64,000 nucleotides of DNA from Methylobacterium phyllostachyos (GTDB taxonomy: Bacteria; Pseudomonadota; Alphaproteobacteria; Rhizobiales; Beijerinckiaceae), in NCBI RefSeq assembly GCF_900103445.1, contig NZ_FNHS01000009.1, positions 74,082 to 138,081 on the forward strand, given 5' to 3'. The notes beneath the pieces were generated by a model. That model was not told where the DNA came from. It did not search any database and saw only the letters and a program-made list of their open reading frames with translations. The translations under genes were made by a program, and so were the position numbers. Positions 33,916-44,400 of the stretch are shown here, piece after piece (the stretch's first letter is position 1; each line of letters starts with the position of its first letter).

Positions 33916-34220
33916 GACGATCCAAAAGGACGGCCCGGACGAAAAGTCCGGCCCACCGTGAGCGGTGATGCGAAACCGGAGTGTCGAGAACACTCCGAGA
34001 CCTTGAACAGCCGGCCGATCTGCGCCGGGGGTGATGCGATCGACTGTCGAAGCTCCGCGGACATCGCCCCGCAGCCCCCGAATCACCCTATGCCCACTAT
34101 AAACCGGCCGTGACTCGCGACACAAAGTGCAGCCCATAATCGGTGAACAGGAAACCGGATCATCGCTGCGGCTTCCTGTGTAAAAGCCCCGGGCGTTGCC
34201 GCGGGGACTCAGGCCGTGGC

Positions 34221-34508
34221 TCAGACCACCTCGCTGAGGCCGGCCGCGCCCCCCGCGGCGGCCGGGCCGGCTTTCGCCTCCAGGGCCGCGACACGGGCCG
34301 TGAGGGCCTCGTTCTGCGCCTGCAGGCTGGTCACGAGATCGCGCAGGACGTCGAGTTCTTCCCGGGAGGCAATATCGAGGTCGCGGATGACGCGCTCGAG
34401 CTGAGCCCGGACCACAGTCTCGGCCTCGCGGCGCACGCCCTGCGCGGCGCCAGCGGCGTCGGTCATCAGGCGGGCGAGGTCATCGAACAGGCGATTGGAG
34501 GGGGGCAT
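34221..34508 (-). CDS. ubiK: Ubiquinone-biosynthesis accessory factor UbiK family (BMFP/YqiC)
   Basis: 95 aa. The N-terminal NRLFDDLARLMTDAAGAAQG is the BMFP membrane-fusogenic amphipathic helix. The C-terminal coiled coil (EELDVLRDLVTSLQAQNEAL, TARVAALEA) forms trimers in homologues. UbiK assists ubiquinone-synthesis enzymes. The ATG at 34506-34508 follows the last upstream stop closely. It is next to the ybjN-proC pair but transcribed separately. Confidence 0.85.
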   Translation of the reverse strand: MPPSNRLFDDLARLMTDAAGAAQGVRREAETVVRAQLERVIRDLDIASREELDVLRDLVTSLQAQNEALTARVAALEAKAGPAAAGGAAGLSEVV

Positions 34509-34654
34509 CAGGGTCTCCCGGATCGGCCGGCTGCCGCGACGGCCGCCTGACGGCGCGATTCGAGCTGACGAGATAGGAATCTTCGAGGAGTCGGGCAACG
34601 CCCGGATCGTCGGGAGCGAAGCGAGGCCCGATCGGACCCCGCTCCGCCCCGAAA

Positions 34655-34918
34655 TCACATGCGGTGCATGCGATTCATACGGTGCATGCGGTGATGCATC
34701 ATCCGCCGCTCCATCCGACGGTGCATGCGGTGGTGCATCATGCGGCGCTCCATCCGATGGTGCATCATGCGCCGCTCCATGGGCGTCATCCGCACCTGGG
34801 TCACGGCATCGGGGGCCGCGACGGCACCCGGCATGGCAGGGGCTGCGGAGGCGGGCTGCACGAGGGCGGCACCGCCCAGCGAGGCCAGCACGGCGAAGGC
34901 GAAGGTCAGTTTCCTCAC
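34655..34918 (-). CDS. Secreted His/Met/Arg-rich repeat peptide
   Basis: 87 aa. A signal peptide (MRKLTFAFAVLASLGGAALV, cleaved near ASA-AP) is followed by a short linker and then about 42 residues made of units such as MERRMMHHRM and MHRRM, ending MHRMNRMHRM. The mature tail contains only Met, Arg, His and a few Glu and Asn. This composition suggests periplasmic binding of copper, nickel or another soft or borderline metal, or of polyanions. It is inferred, and no family is recognised. The DNA repeats (about 15-bp units) support growth by slippage. It stands alone between ubiK and phoH. Confidence 0.7.
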   Translation of the reverse strand: MRKLTFAFAVLASLGGAALVQPASAAPAMPGAVAAPDAVTQVRMTPMERRMMHHRMERRMMHHRMHRRMERRMMHHRMHRMNRMHRM

Positions 34919-35050
34919 GAGGAGACTCCAATTCTCTGATGGCCGGGTATGAGGCCCGGTTCATCCTCCCGGACGGGAGGTGCGGAGAGTCGTCTCGTGC
35001 CGCGGGCGGCACGGCGGGCCGTCGAGGGCCCGCCGCCATCAACTTCTAAC

Positions 35051-35767
35051 TTAGAGATTCGTTTCCTCGAACGCCTTCACCCATTCGGCGCAGATGCCGG
35101 AGCGGACAATGTCGTTCCGGGTAAACTCAACCACCGGTATCGGCATCATCCGGCTTTTGACGAGGTGCATCACGGTGCGGAGCCCTGAGGTCTCGCGCAG
35201 GTCGGTCTGCGAGACGTCGCCATTGATGATGACCTGGCAATCGTCGCCGATCCGGGTCAGGAACATCTTGATCTCGGCGGTGGTGGTGTTCTGTGCCTCG
35301 TCGAGGATCACGAGGCAGTTCTTGAAGGTGCGCCCGCGCATCACTTCGAACGGGACGATCTCGATATCGCCGGCCTTGAGCGCGATCTCGAAGGCGGCGG
35401 CGCCCATCCGCTCCTTCATGGCCTCGGTCAGCGGAGCGACCCAGGGGGCGATCTTCTCTTCGAGGGTTCCGGGGAAGAAGCCGAGCGAGCGGCCCGAGGG
35501 CACGTTCGGGCGGGTGATGACCACTTTGGCGATACGGCGCTGGCGGAGCTGATCCGCGGCACGGGTCCCGGCGATGAAGGTCTTGCCGGTGCCGGCAGGC
35601 CCCAGGACGATGACCTGCGGGGAGCGGGCGAGGGCGTCGAGATACTCGGCTTGGCGTTCGGTGAGGGGCTGGATCGGGCTGAGGTTGCGTTCTTCGTCGA
35701 AGCGTGTGCGGTGAATGCGGGACGTGCGGTCTTCAACCAATTCAAGGCGTGCGCGGCGTCTCTTCAT
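35051..35767 (-). CDS. PhoH-family ATPase
   Basis: 238 aa. Walker A is VLGPAGTGKT at about residue 55, and Walker B is CLVILDEAQNTTT at about 155. Between them are VVITRPNVPSGRSLGFFPGT and PFEVMRGRTFKNC, which define the PhoH core. GDVSQTDLRETSGL follows. It lacks the N-terminal KH part of long PhoH/YbeZ proteins, so it is a short, single-domain form. The ATG at 35767 has GGAG nine bases upstream and is preferred over the ATG at 35782. Role: probably an RNA-linked ATPase. Confidence 0.9.
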   Translation of the reverse strand: MKRRRARLELVEDRTSRIHRTRFDEERNLSPIQPLTERQAEYLDALARSPQVIVLGPAGTGKTFIAGTRAADQLRQRRIAKVVITRPNVPSGRSLGFFPGTLEEKIAPWVAPLTEAMKERMGAAAFEIALKAGDIEIVPFEVMRGRTFKNCLVILDEAQNTTTAEIKMFLTRIGDDCQVIINGDVSQTDLRETSGLRTVMHLVKSRMMPIPVVEFTRNDIVRSGICAEWVKAFEETNL

Positions 35768-36192
35768 GGATGTACACTCCAACGGGACTTGCCAACCTGG
35801 ATTTGTCGCTGAACTGCCGTTTACCTATTTGCTCCCGGATCTACTCGTTTTGCGGAACTAATACGGGCCCCTTCCCAAAGGTTCCGCGCCGCGCTCGTCC
35901 GCCTGTGGAGAGCGTCACGACATGCCGTGCGCGGCCGAATACGCAATGCAACTGCCGCACCAGCGTGATTCGTGCCCCACGATTGCGCGCAGGGTGTGAC
36001 CAGGGGGTGACGATGGACTCGGCCGGTTCGGAAAAAGGCGCCGTGCTGGCGCGGATGCATCAGGGCTGGCATCGGGCTCGGGATGGGGGAAGCGCGATGA
36101 CGCGGCATCCGGCACGATCCTCCCCGCCCGCAGGGGCGAAGCCGCCGATCCTGCCGCCCTGAAACGTCTGGGCTTGATCGGCGGGACGCGCC
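35768..36192. other. Intergenic region, no gene recognised
   Basis: 425 bp between phoH and the helicase gene. The first 120 bp is less GC-rich and probably holds the phoH promoter. A short open frame at 36013-36162 (about 49 codons) has poor composition and no ribosome site. Nothing else is apparent. Confidence 0.5.
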
Positions 36193-38559
36193 TCACCCGG
36201 CCTGGATGAAGCTGTCGAGGACCATCTTCCGGCCGGCCTTGTCGAAGTCAACGGTCAGCTTGTTGCCGTCCACGCCGGCGATCGTTCCGGGGCCGAACTT
36301 GGTGTGGAAGACCCGCTGGCCGTTCTCAAACGCGGAGGGCGCGCCCGTGGACTTGGCGATCAGCTCGCCCTCGATCTGGCGCGGGCCACCGCGCTGTCCG
36401 CCCGAACGCCCGCCCGGTGCGGCGTTGAATCCGCGGCCGCCCTGGGGCGCCGTGTTGGCCTGCGCCCGCTGCCAGCCGGGCGTGCCGTAGCTCGACCCGA
36501 ACGGCGTCGGGTTTCGGTCGAACCGCGAGGCGCCGGCAGAGAAATGCGCGGGGGCCTCGACCACGTCGACGGCCGATTCCGGCAACTCGTCGATGAACCG
36601 GGACGGGATGGTCGAGGACCAGAGGCCGTGGATGCGCCGGTTCACTGCAAACGACAGCTTGGCCCGCTTGCGCGCCCGGGTCAGCCCGACATGGGCGAGG
36701 CGCCGCTCCTCTTCCAGGCCCGCCCGGCCGCTCTCGTCGAGCGCCCGCTGGCTGGGGAACAGGCCGTCCTCCCAGCCGGGGAGGAACACGGTATCGAATT
36801 CCAGCCCCTTGGCGGCGTGGAGCGTCATGAGCGAGACCCGGTCGGCGCCCTCGGTCTCGGAGGCCTCCATGACCAGAGAGACGTGCTCCAGGAAGGCCGC
36901 CAGGTCGGGGAATTCCTCCATGGAGCGGACGAATTCCTTCAGGTTCTCCAGGCGCCCGGCGGCGTCGGCCGAGCGGTCCTTCTGCCACATCTCGGTGTAG
37001 CCGGACTCCTCGAGGATGGTCTGCGCCACCTCGCTGTGGGGCTGCGATTCCGCGAGGCGCGCCCAGCGGGAAAAGCTCTCGGTCAGTGCCCGCAGGGTGG
37101 AGCGGACCCGGGGCTTCAGCTCGTCGGTCTCGCACAGGCGCTCGGCGGCGATCCGCAGGGGCAGCCGGTTGGCGCGTCCGTAGGTGTGGAGCTGCTGGAG
37201 CGTCGCGTCGCCGAGGCCGCGCTTCGGGGTGTTCACGATCCGCTCGAAGGCGAGGTCGTCGCTGACGTTCACGGTGGCACGCAGATACGCCAACGCGTCG
37301 CGGATCTCGGCCCGCTCGTAAAAGCGCGGGCCGCCGATGACCCGATAGGGCAGCCCGAGCTGGACGAAGCGATCCTCGATCTCGCGCATCTGGGCGGAGA
37401 TCCGCACCAGCACGGCGATCTCGGACAGGGGATGCTGCTTGGACTGGAGGGATTCGATCGACTCGGCGAGCATCCGCGCCTCCTCCTCGGAATCCCAGGC
37501 GCCCGTGACGGTGACGCGCTCGCCCGGCTCGTCGTCGGTACGCAGGGTCTTGCCGAGCCGGCTCTCGTTCTTCGCGATCAGGCCGGAGGCGGCCGCCAGG
37601 ATGTGGCCGGTGGAGCGGTAGTTGCGCTCCAGGCGCACCACCACCGCGCCAGGAAAATCGTGCTCGAAGCGCAGGATGTTGTCGACCTCGGCGCCGCGCC
37701 AGCCATAGATCGATTGGTCGTCGTCACCCACGCAGGCGATGTTTTTTCGGGATTGTGCCAGCAATCTTAGCCAGAGGTACTGGGCGACGTTGGTATCTTG
37801 GTACTCGTCCACCAGGATGTAGCGGAAGCGGTCCTGATAGTTGGCAAGCACATCGGGATTCTCGCGCCACAGCTTAAGGCACAGCAGCAGAAGATCTCCG
37901 AAATCGACGGCGTTCAGCGTCGCCAGCCGCGCCTCATAGGCGGTGTAGAGCGTCCCGCCCTTGCCGAACGCGAAGGCCGAAGCCTCGCCCGGGGGCACCT
38001 GCTCGGGGCCGAGGCCGCGGTTCTTCCAGCCGTCGATGGCGGAGGCGAGCGCCCGGGCAGGCCAGCGCTTCTCGTCCACGTTCTGGTCGGCGATCACCTG
38101 CTTCATCAGCCGGAGCTGGTCGTCGGTGCCGAGGATGGTGAAGTCGGATTTCAGCCCGACTAGCTCGGCATGGCGGCGCAGGATCTTGGTGCCGATGGCG
38201 TGGAAGGTGCCGAGCCAGGGCATACCCTCGCCGGCGGGGCCGATCAGGGCGCCGATCCGGTGCTTCATCTCCCGGGCGGCCTTGTTGGTGAAGGTCACCG
38301 CCAGGATATCGAAGGGCCGCGCCCGGTTCGTGGCGATCAGGTGAGCGATGCGGGTGGTGAGCACCCGGGTCTTGCCGGTGCCGGCCCCAGCCAGCACGAG
38401 GACCGGACCCTCCGTGGTCTCGACGGCGCGGCGCTGCTCCGGGTTGAGGCCGTCCAGGTAGCCGGCGGCGTCGCGGCGGAGTGCGCCCATGGCGCGGGCG
38501 GCGATGGAGGAGGACGGAGCGCCGTCCCCGGCGGGCTGCGCATGCGGGCGGTTCTGCAT
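36193..38559 (-). CDS. UvrD/PcrA-family DNA helicase
   Basis: 788 aa SF1A helicase. The motifs are all intact: LNPEQRRAVETTEGPVLVLA with Walker A AGAGTGKTR, FTNKAAREMKHRI, GTFHAIGTKILRR, ILVDEYQDTN, GDDDQSIYGWRGA, RLERNYRS, LMTLHAAKGLEFDTVFLPGW and HVGLTRAR. A Gly/Arg-rich linker leads to a C-terminal Tudor-like domain (RVFHTKFGPGTIAGVDG), as in PcrA/UvrD that touch RNA polymerase. It acts in nucleotide-excision repair and replication restart. The ATG at 38559 gives MQNRPHAQP; a start at 38655 is possible. Confidence 0.93.
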   Translation of the reverse strand: MQNRPHAQPAGDGAPSSSIAARAMGALRRDAAGYLDGLNPEQRRAVETTEGPVLVLAGAGTGKTRVLTTRIAHLIATNRARPFDILAVTFTNKAAREMKHRIGALIGPAGEGMPWLGTFHAIGTKILRRHAELVGLKSDFTILGTDDQLRLMKQVIADQNVDEKRWPARALASAIDGWKNRGLGPEQVPPGEASAFAFGKGGTLYTAYEARLATLNAVDFGDLLLLCLKLWRENPDVLANYQDRFRYILVDEYQDTNVAQYLWLRLLAQSRKNIACVGDDDQSIYGWRGAEVDNILRFEHDFPGAVVVRLERNYRSTGHILAAASGLIAKNESRLGKTLRTDDEPGERVTVTGAWDSEEEARMLAESIESLQSKQHPLSEIAVLVRISAQMREIEDRFVQLGLPYRVIGGPRFYERAEIRDALAYLRATVNVSDDLAFERIVNTPKRGLGDATLQQLHTYGRANRLPLRIAAERLCETDELKPRVRSTLRALTESFSRWARLAESQPHSEVAQTILEESGYTEMWQKDRSADAAGRLENLKEFVRSMEEFPDLAAFLEHVSLVMEASETEGADRVSLMTLHAAKGLEFDTVFLPGWEDGLFPSQRALDESGRAGLEEERRLAHVGLTRARKRAKLSFAVNRRIHGLWSSTIPSRFIDELPESAVDVVEAPAHFSAGASRFDRNPTPFGSSYGTPGWQRAQANTAPQGGRGFNAAPGGRSGGQRGGPRQIEGELIAKSTGAPSAFENGQRVFHTKFGPGTIAGVDGNKLTVDFDKAGRKMVLDSFIQAG

Positions 38560-38743
38560 CCCGCTTCCCTGGACCAAATCGCGAACGGCGTCGAGGTGGT
38601 TCGGGCGGGATGCGACCGGAGGGTGTGGGGTGGGGGCCGTCCCATCCGCGCGCACCTCGGGGCGCGCTGTCGGTTCGGGGATGGTTTGATCGGTCGCGAT
38701 CTACGCTTGGTGGACAGGAATATGTCGTCGCAGGAGGCCGCGA

Positions 38744-40130
38744 TCAGGGCCTGTTCCTCGCCCTCGATGAGGGTGGCAGCAGAAGACAGGCCAGCACACC
38801 GATGGTCGCCGCAGCCGAAGCAACTCCGAAAGGCCATGCGAAACCGGTAACATCGAGACGTGACGCCGTGAGAGCACCCAGAACTGCGACACCGAGCGCG
38901 AAACCAGCTTGTCTGGCGATCACCGTCAGAGCCGAGGCCATGCCGCTCGCCTCCGGCGGCGCGAGGGCAATCACGGCACCGGAGAGTTGTGGGTGGGACA
39001 GCGCGGCTCCCATCCCGATCAGCGCCATTCCGGCGAAGGCACAGGCACAGGCTGTCGTGGCCTCGACAAGCGATGAGAGCGCTAGGGCGGCCCCACCAAC
39101 TGCAATCAGCGCCAGTGCCGTCGCGAAGAGCCGCCGCCATCCCAGGCGCGGCACGAGGCTACCAATGAGCGGAGGCATGGCGAGCATGGGAAGCGTGGCC
39201 ACCAGCATTGCCAGCCCGGCTGTCTCGGCCGTCCAGCCGAAGGCAATGCTCAGAAAGAGGGGGAGGTAAACGAGAACGGCCCAGTAGCCGACCGAGACGG
39301 CGAAGAGCAGGGCTGTCACGCCCATCATGGGTCGGCTTGCAAAGACCGCCGGATCGAGCATCGGCCGTGGCTGCCTGCGCTGCCGGATGGCGAACAATGC
39401 AGCAAGTCCGACCCCCGGTGCCGAGCCCGAACGCTAGGGGAACTGGCGCATCATGGGCTTCCAATATGGTTTCGATAAGCAACGCCAGTGCGATGGTCAG
39501 AAGCGCAATGCCGAGCCAGTCCAACGGCTTGTCCGTGCCGTCGCGCTCTTCTGCCACGAGGCGCGGCACCATCAGCGCGATCAGCATGCACAGCGGCAGG
39601 TTGAAGAAGAAAATCCAGCGCCAACCCAGGCCGGCGCCGATGACGCCGCCGAGGCTCGGCCCCAGCGCCATGGCAACTCCGGATGCCATACCGGCGACAC
39701 CGAAGGCGCGAGCCCGCGATTCTGCGGCCGGAAAGGCGGTGGCGATCGACGCGAAACCCCCGGTCACAAGGAAAGCCGCGGTGGCGCCTTGTGCGGCGCG
39801 GGCGATCAGAAAAAGGAGGCTGTTCCAGGCAAGGCCGCAGGCGAGGGATGTTACCAGAAACCCGACGTTGCCGGCGAGGAGGGTGTGTCGCTTGCCGAAG
39901 CGATCGGCGACGGCACCCGCGACGAGGAGGGTCGCGGTGAAGGCGATGCTGTAGGCGTCGATAATCCAGGCCCACTGCGCCGCATGGATGCCGAGCGTCG
40001 TGCCGATCGACGGCAGGACGACTACGACCGATGTCACGTCAAAATTCGTCAGGGCGGCGGCGAAGCCGAGGGTGACCGCAGTCAGGCGGGCCCGACCAGA
40101 CCAGGCATCGTGCTCAACAGTGTACTGCAT
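38744..40130 (-). pseudogene. MFS drug exporter (DHA2/EmrB type), frameshifted
   Basis: Two overlapping frames make one 14-helix exporter. The N-terminal half (from MQYTVEHDAW at 40130) has FAAALTNFDVTSVVVVLPSI, WAWIIDAYSIAFTATLLVAG and AVADRFGKRHTLLAGN with the DRFGKR loop. The C-terminal half resumes as LFAIRQRRQPRPMLDPAVFA and ends SSRARNRP. The frames meet in a run of five C at 39412-39416: removing one base joins PLAFGLGTG to VGLAALFAIRQ. It is either a genuine disruption or a homopolymer error. A divergent LysR gene 76 bp away is its probable regulator. Confidence 0.85.
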
Positions 40131-40172
40131 GGCCTCGAAATGAGCTGCAAGCAGCATCACGGCAAATGAGTA

Positions 40173-40183
40173 TTGCTCCGCAA
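40173..40183. promoter_or_regulatory. Inverted repeat between MFS gene and LysR gene
   Basis: TTGC-TCC-GCAA lies centrally in the 76-bp divergent promoter. It is short but well placed for a LysR site. Inferred. Confidence 0.35.
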
Positions 40184-40206
40184 CGCATGAAGCGATTTAA
40201 TGCGGC

Positions 40207-41142
40207 GTGTCCCGGATCCCGTCGCGCATGCCCCCATTTGCGGGCCTCCTCGCCTTCGAGGCTGTGCTGCGACACGGCAGCATGACGTTGGCCGGCGATG
40301 AACTGGGTCTCACACAGAGCGCCGTCAGCCACCGCATCCGAGCCCTGGAGGATTTCTTCGGCGTCGCCCTGCTTGAACGGCTCAACCCGGGCCTGCGCGT
40401 GACCGAGGCGGGTGGGCGACTCGCCCAGGAACTTGGCCCGTTGCTCGGAACGCTCGCGGGCATGCATCGGCGAATCGTCGGGCGAACAGGACTGCGCGCC
40501 TTTCGGCTTGGTCTCAGCACACCCCTCCTGGCTTGGTGGCTGTCGCCCCGCTTGCCCGCCCTCTGCGGCGGCTTTCCGGACCTGTCTATCGAGGTCGTGA
40601 CTTGGGATAAGGCCGCCGAGGCCGCGCGTGTCGATGTCGATCTGGCCCTGCTCTGGTTGCCGTATGCCAACGGAGTGGAGGGCGCGTGCGCACTGCCGTT
40701 CCCAATCGAGAGCGTCTTCCCCGTGGTTGCGCCGGGGCTACTGAGTACTCTTTGCCCCGGCCAGGATTGGCGAGCGCTGCCGCTGCTCGCGAAGGGACGC
40801 AGGGGGGATGAGACGGGACGGGAATGGTCCTGGGCGACTTGGTTGCAGGGTGACCCTGGTCATGAGGCGGTCCGCTTCCGAGACATCGGCAGCTCCCTTC
40901 AGGCGGCCGTGGATGGGAACGGCGTGGCGTTGGCGCGCTCGCTCCTCGCTGCCGATGCGTTGCGTCAGCGCCGGCTGACGCGACTGACCGGCTCGGATGA
41001 GATACAAGCGTGCTCGAAGAGACAGATTGCACGGTGGCGTGACACCCAGGATTCGACAGCCGAGCGCATGGCCACATGGCTTGTCCTATCGGCAGGACAA
41101 TCCGTCCCTGTCAGCAATCCACTGCCCGTTGCCATAGCGTAG
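40207..41142 (+). CDS. LysR-family regulator (GcvA-like)
   Basis: 311 aa. N-terminal HTH: FAGLLAFEAVLRHGSMTLAG, DELGLTQSAVSHRIRALEDF, FGVALLERLNPGLRVTEAGG. This is the GcvA/AmpR branch pattern. The effector domain contains LSTPLLAWWLSPRLPALCGG and DVDLALLWLPYANG. It is divergent from the broken MFS exporter. If that gene is truly dead, this regulator may be an orphan or act elsewhere. Confidence 0.87.
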   Translation: MSRIPSRMPPFAGLLAFEAVLRHGSMTLAGDELGLTQSAVSHRIRALEDFFGVALLERLNPGLRVTEAGGRLAQELGPLLGTLAGMHRRIVGRTGLRAFRLGLSTPLLAWWLSPRLPALCGGFPDLSIEVVTWDKAAEAARVDVDLALLWLPYANGVEGACALPFPIESVFPVVAPGLLSTLCPGQDWRALPLLAKGRRGDETGREWSWATWLQGDPGHEAVRFRDIGSSLQAAVDGNGVALARSLLAADALRQRRLTRLTGSDEIQACSKRQIARWRDTQDSTAERMATWLVLSAGQSVPVSNPLPVAIA

Positions 41143-41433
41143 CACGCCGGTTCCAACGCCGCTTCGCGAAACTGCTTTCGTTTTTCAATTGAACTTGAAA
41201 CGAAATCTACAACTGATGGGGCAGTCCGGTACCGGCGCAAGACTTTACCGAGACAGGTAGACCAAAGCCGGACCGATTCCGGCATTCAGTACGGCTCCCC
41301 CGCCAAGCAGCCCGCGCCCGCGCGTGATCTCCGCTGGCGCCCCCAGCCCCTTATCGTGCTATGGCCCTGACGGTTTGCCCGCGGGGGCACGCGGGGGGGT
41401 GTCCCGCGCGGACACGAGTGCGGAACGGGACCA

Positions 41434-44400
41434 TTGCGTGATCTTCTGACCGCGCTGGCGGGCGCCGTCATCCTGGTTCTCGTGGCGGCGCTCGCCGTCC
41501 CGCCCTTCGTGGATTGGCAGGCCTATCGCGCCCTGGTCGACCGGGCGATCACCCGGTCGCTCGGCGTTCCAGCCCGGACCGACGGGCGGATCGAGGTCCG
41601 GCTCCTTCCTTCGCCGCGGCTGCGCGTCGATCGCCTGCATCTCGGCACCGACCCGGAGCGCCCGACCCTCGATGCCCGGTTCGTCAAGGCCGAGGTTGCG
41701 CTGGCGCCGCTCCTGAAGGGCGAGTTCCGCTTCACAGAGACCCGGATCGGCCGGGCCGAGGTCAAGCTTCCACTCGCCGGTCCCGACGCCCTGAAGCTGC
41801 CGTCCGATCTCGGCGCCTCCCTGCGCGGGCGCGACTTCGCCATCGAGGCGCTGCACGTCCAGCAATTCCTCGTGACCACCCAGGTCCCAGCGACAGGCCG
41901 GACCGATCAGTTCTACGCCCAGGATCTGACCCTCCAGGCGCCGGCTTTGGTCGGACCCTGGCGCGTGGAAGGCTCAAGCGGCGGCGTCCCGTTCCGGGCG
42001 GTCAGCGGCACGCCGGGGCCGGATGGGCGGCTCGCTGTCAAGATCTCGGGGGGCGGCGATGCCCATCCCCGGTTCGAGGCGGATGCGCGGTTCGGGCTCG
42101 TCCCCCAGGAGGGCGGCGGGGCCGTCCAGGTGGAATCCGAGGGCAACGCTCGCCTCGTCGTCGGTCCCCCGACTCAGGCTGCTGGAGCCTACCTGCCGTT
42201 CTCGCTGAGCGGGGCGTTCAAGGCCCGCGGGGCGCAGGTGCGGTTCGAGGGGGTGGACCTCGCCGTCGATCCCGGGGGACGCACCCTCCGCCTCGGCGGG
42301 ACCGGCCGGCTCGATCTGCGCCAGTGGCGCGCCGGCCTGAGCCTGGAGGCCCGCCGCCTCGATCTCGACGCTTTCCTGATGTCGCCCGAGGGGCAGAACC
42401 TGATCGCCCGGGGCCTGCCCAACTGGGGCGGCAATCTGCCGGCGATGCTCGACCTCGACCTCGCGGTGGGCAGTGCCGTGCTCGGGGGCGACGAGTGGTC
42501 GAACTTCGTGCTCACCGGCACCCTGGAGCGGGCGGGCGGCCTGCTGCTGCGGCGTCTCTCGGTCACCGGCCCGGCGGACTCGACCCTGAGCGTCAGCGGG
42601 CAGGTCGAGACGGCGCCGTTCCGCCTGACCGGCCCTGTAGCGCTCACCGCCCCCGATTCGGACGCGCTGGGCCGCTACCTGCGCCGCCTGGGCGTGGAGG
42701 GGCCGCTGATTGCGCTGCTCGACGGGCGCCGGATCGAGGCGTCTGCCGACCTCTCCGCCGATCCCACGAGCCTGTCGCTGCGCAACCTCCGCGTCGGACT
42801 CGGCAGCGCCCGGATTACCGGGAATGCCCGCTACACGGTGGCCGAGGCGGGCGCGCGGGGCCGGTTCAACGCGCAGATCCGTGCGGACAGCATCGACATC
42901 GCGGCTCTCCCGCCCCTCGGAACGGCCCTCGGGACGCTGCGCGACCTCGACTTCGCCCTCACCCTGGAAGCCCGGGACGTCCGGTTCGGGACCGTCGGCT
43001 CCGGAAACGGCACCATCGCGGCCAGCATCCAGACCGACGGCGCCAGCGTCGTGGTCGACAGCCTCGCGGTGACCGACCTCGCGGGGGCGAGCGCCACGCT
43101 GTCCGGCCGGATCGGCGCGGACGGCACCGGGCGCGTCTCGGGCCGCCTGAAGGCCCCCGTGGCGGCGCCGCTGCTCGGCCTGCTCGAACGGGTCTGGGTC
43201 GGCGAGCTGCGCCTGTTGCCGGCCTTTCTGAAGGATGCCCCCCTCGACCTTGCCGTCACCCTCGACCGGGCGGGGGGCGCCGCCGAGGCCCTGCGGACGC
43301 AGGCGAAGGGCAGCGCCGGCGGCGGCACCCTCGATCTGACGCTGGCGAGCCGCGGGACACGCATTGAAGGCGGCACGGCCGCGCTGAGCACGGCCCGGGC
43401 CGGAACGTGGTTCGGGCGGACCGACATCCCGGGCCTGCAGCAGCCCGCCGAACTACACCTGAGTGCCGAGCGGCCAGATGGAGCGGCGCTGACCGTCACC
43501 GCCAACGGGGCCGTGGCCGGGTTGCGTGTGGCGACGGCCCGGCCGATCCCGATCGATGCCGATGCGCTGCCGACCGGCGGCGTGATCCGGGCCGATACGG
43601 CGGACCTCGCGCCGTTCCTGATTCTGGCCGGCGCCGCGCGCCTGCAGCCCGGTGCATGGCCCGCTGACCTGACCGTTACGCTCTCTCAGGAGGCGGGCGC
43701 CAGCGCTGCCGCGCTCACCGGGCAGATCGCGGGCTCCACCGTCAACGGCACGCTGCTGCACGTGCCAGGCGGCGTCCTGCGCGGTCGCCTCACCCTCGAC
43801 CGGCTGTCGCTGCCGCAATTGACGGAGGCTCTCCTGCTCCCGCCGCAGGAGAACGGACGGTTCGGGGCGCCTGCCCATCCCCTGGCCATCACCCTCGACG
43901 CCCGGATCGCCAAGCTGGATCTCGGACGCGGCCTTTTGGGTACGGACGCGGCGGTAGCCCTCGGCCTGTCGGATTCCAGCCTGACCCTGCGCGACCTGAC
44001 GGCCAAGCTCGGCGGCGGGCGGATCGCGGGCTCGGCCACGATCACCCGGGCCGGCGCTGGTGCGGCGATCTCGGGCTCCGGCAATCTGGAAGACGTGGCG
44101 ATCGCCGCGCTCGGCGGTGGTCCGATCGGCGGTCGCCTGGATGCCGATCTGCGCTTCTCCACCGCGGCCGAGACGCTGTCGGGTCTCGGCGACGGCCTTT
44201 CGGGCAGCGGCACGCTGACCCTCAAGGATCTGCGCATCCCGGCGGCCGATCCGGGGGCGGCGGGACGTGCCCTCGCTCGGGCGGTGGAGATCGACGACCC
44301 GCTGCGTGAGGGGCGCCTTCAGGCCCTGGTCGCGGAAGAGCTGGGCAAGGCGGCCGCCCAGGCCGCCGGGCCCGCGCGCGCCGCCGCCACGATCGTGGGC

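Noticed and set aside
34664..34939. Plus-strand His-rich frame opposite the Met/His/Arg peptide gene
   Set aside because: It has no signal peptide, and the minus-strand frame has a perfect signal peptide and AXA cleavage site.
36013..36162. 49-codon plus-strand frame before the helicase gene
   Set aside because: No ribosome site, Pro/Ala-rich tail and no relation to a neighbour.
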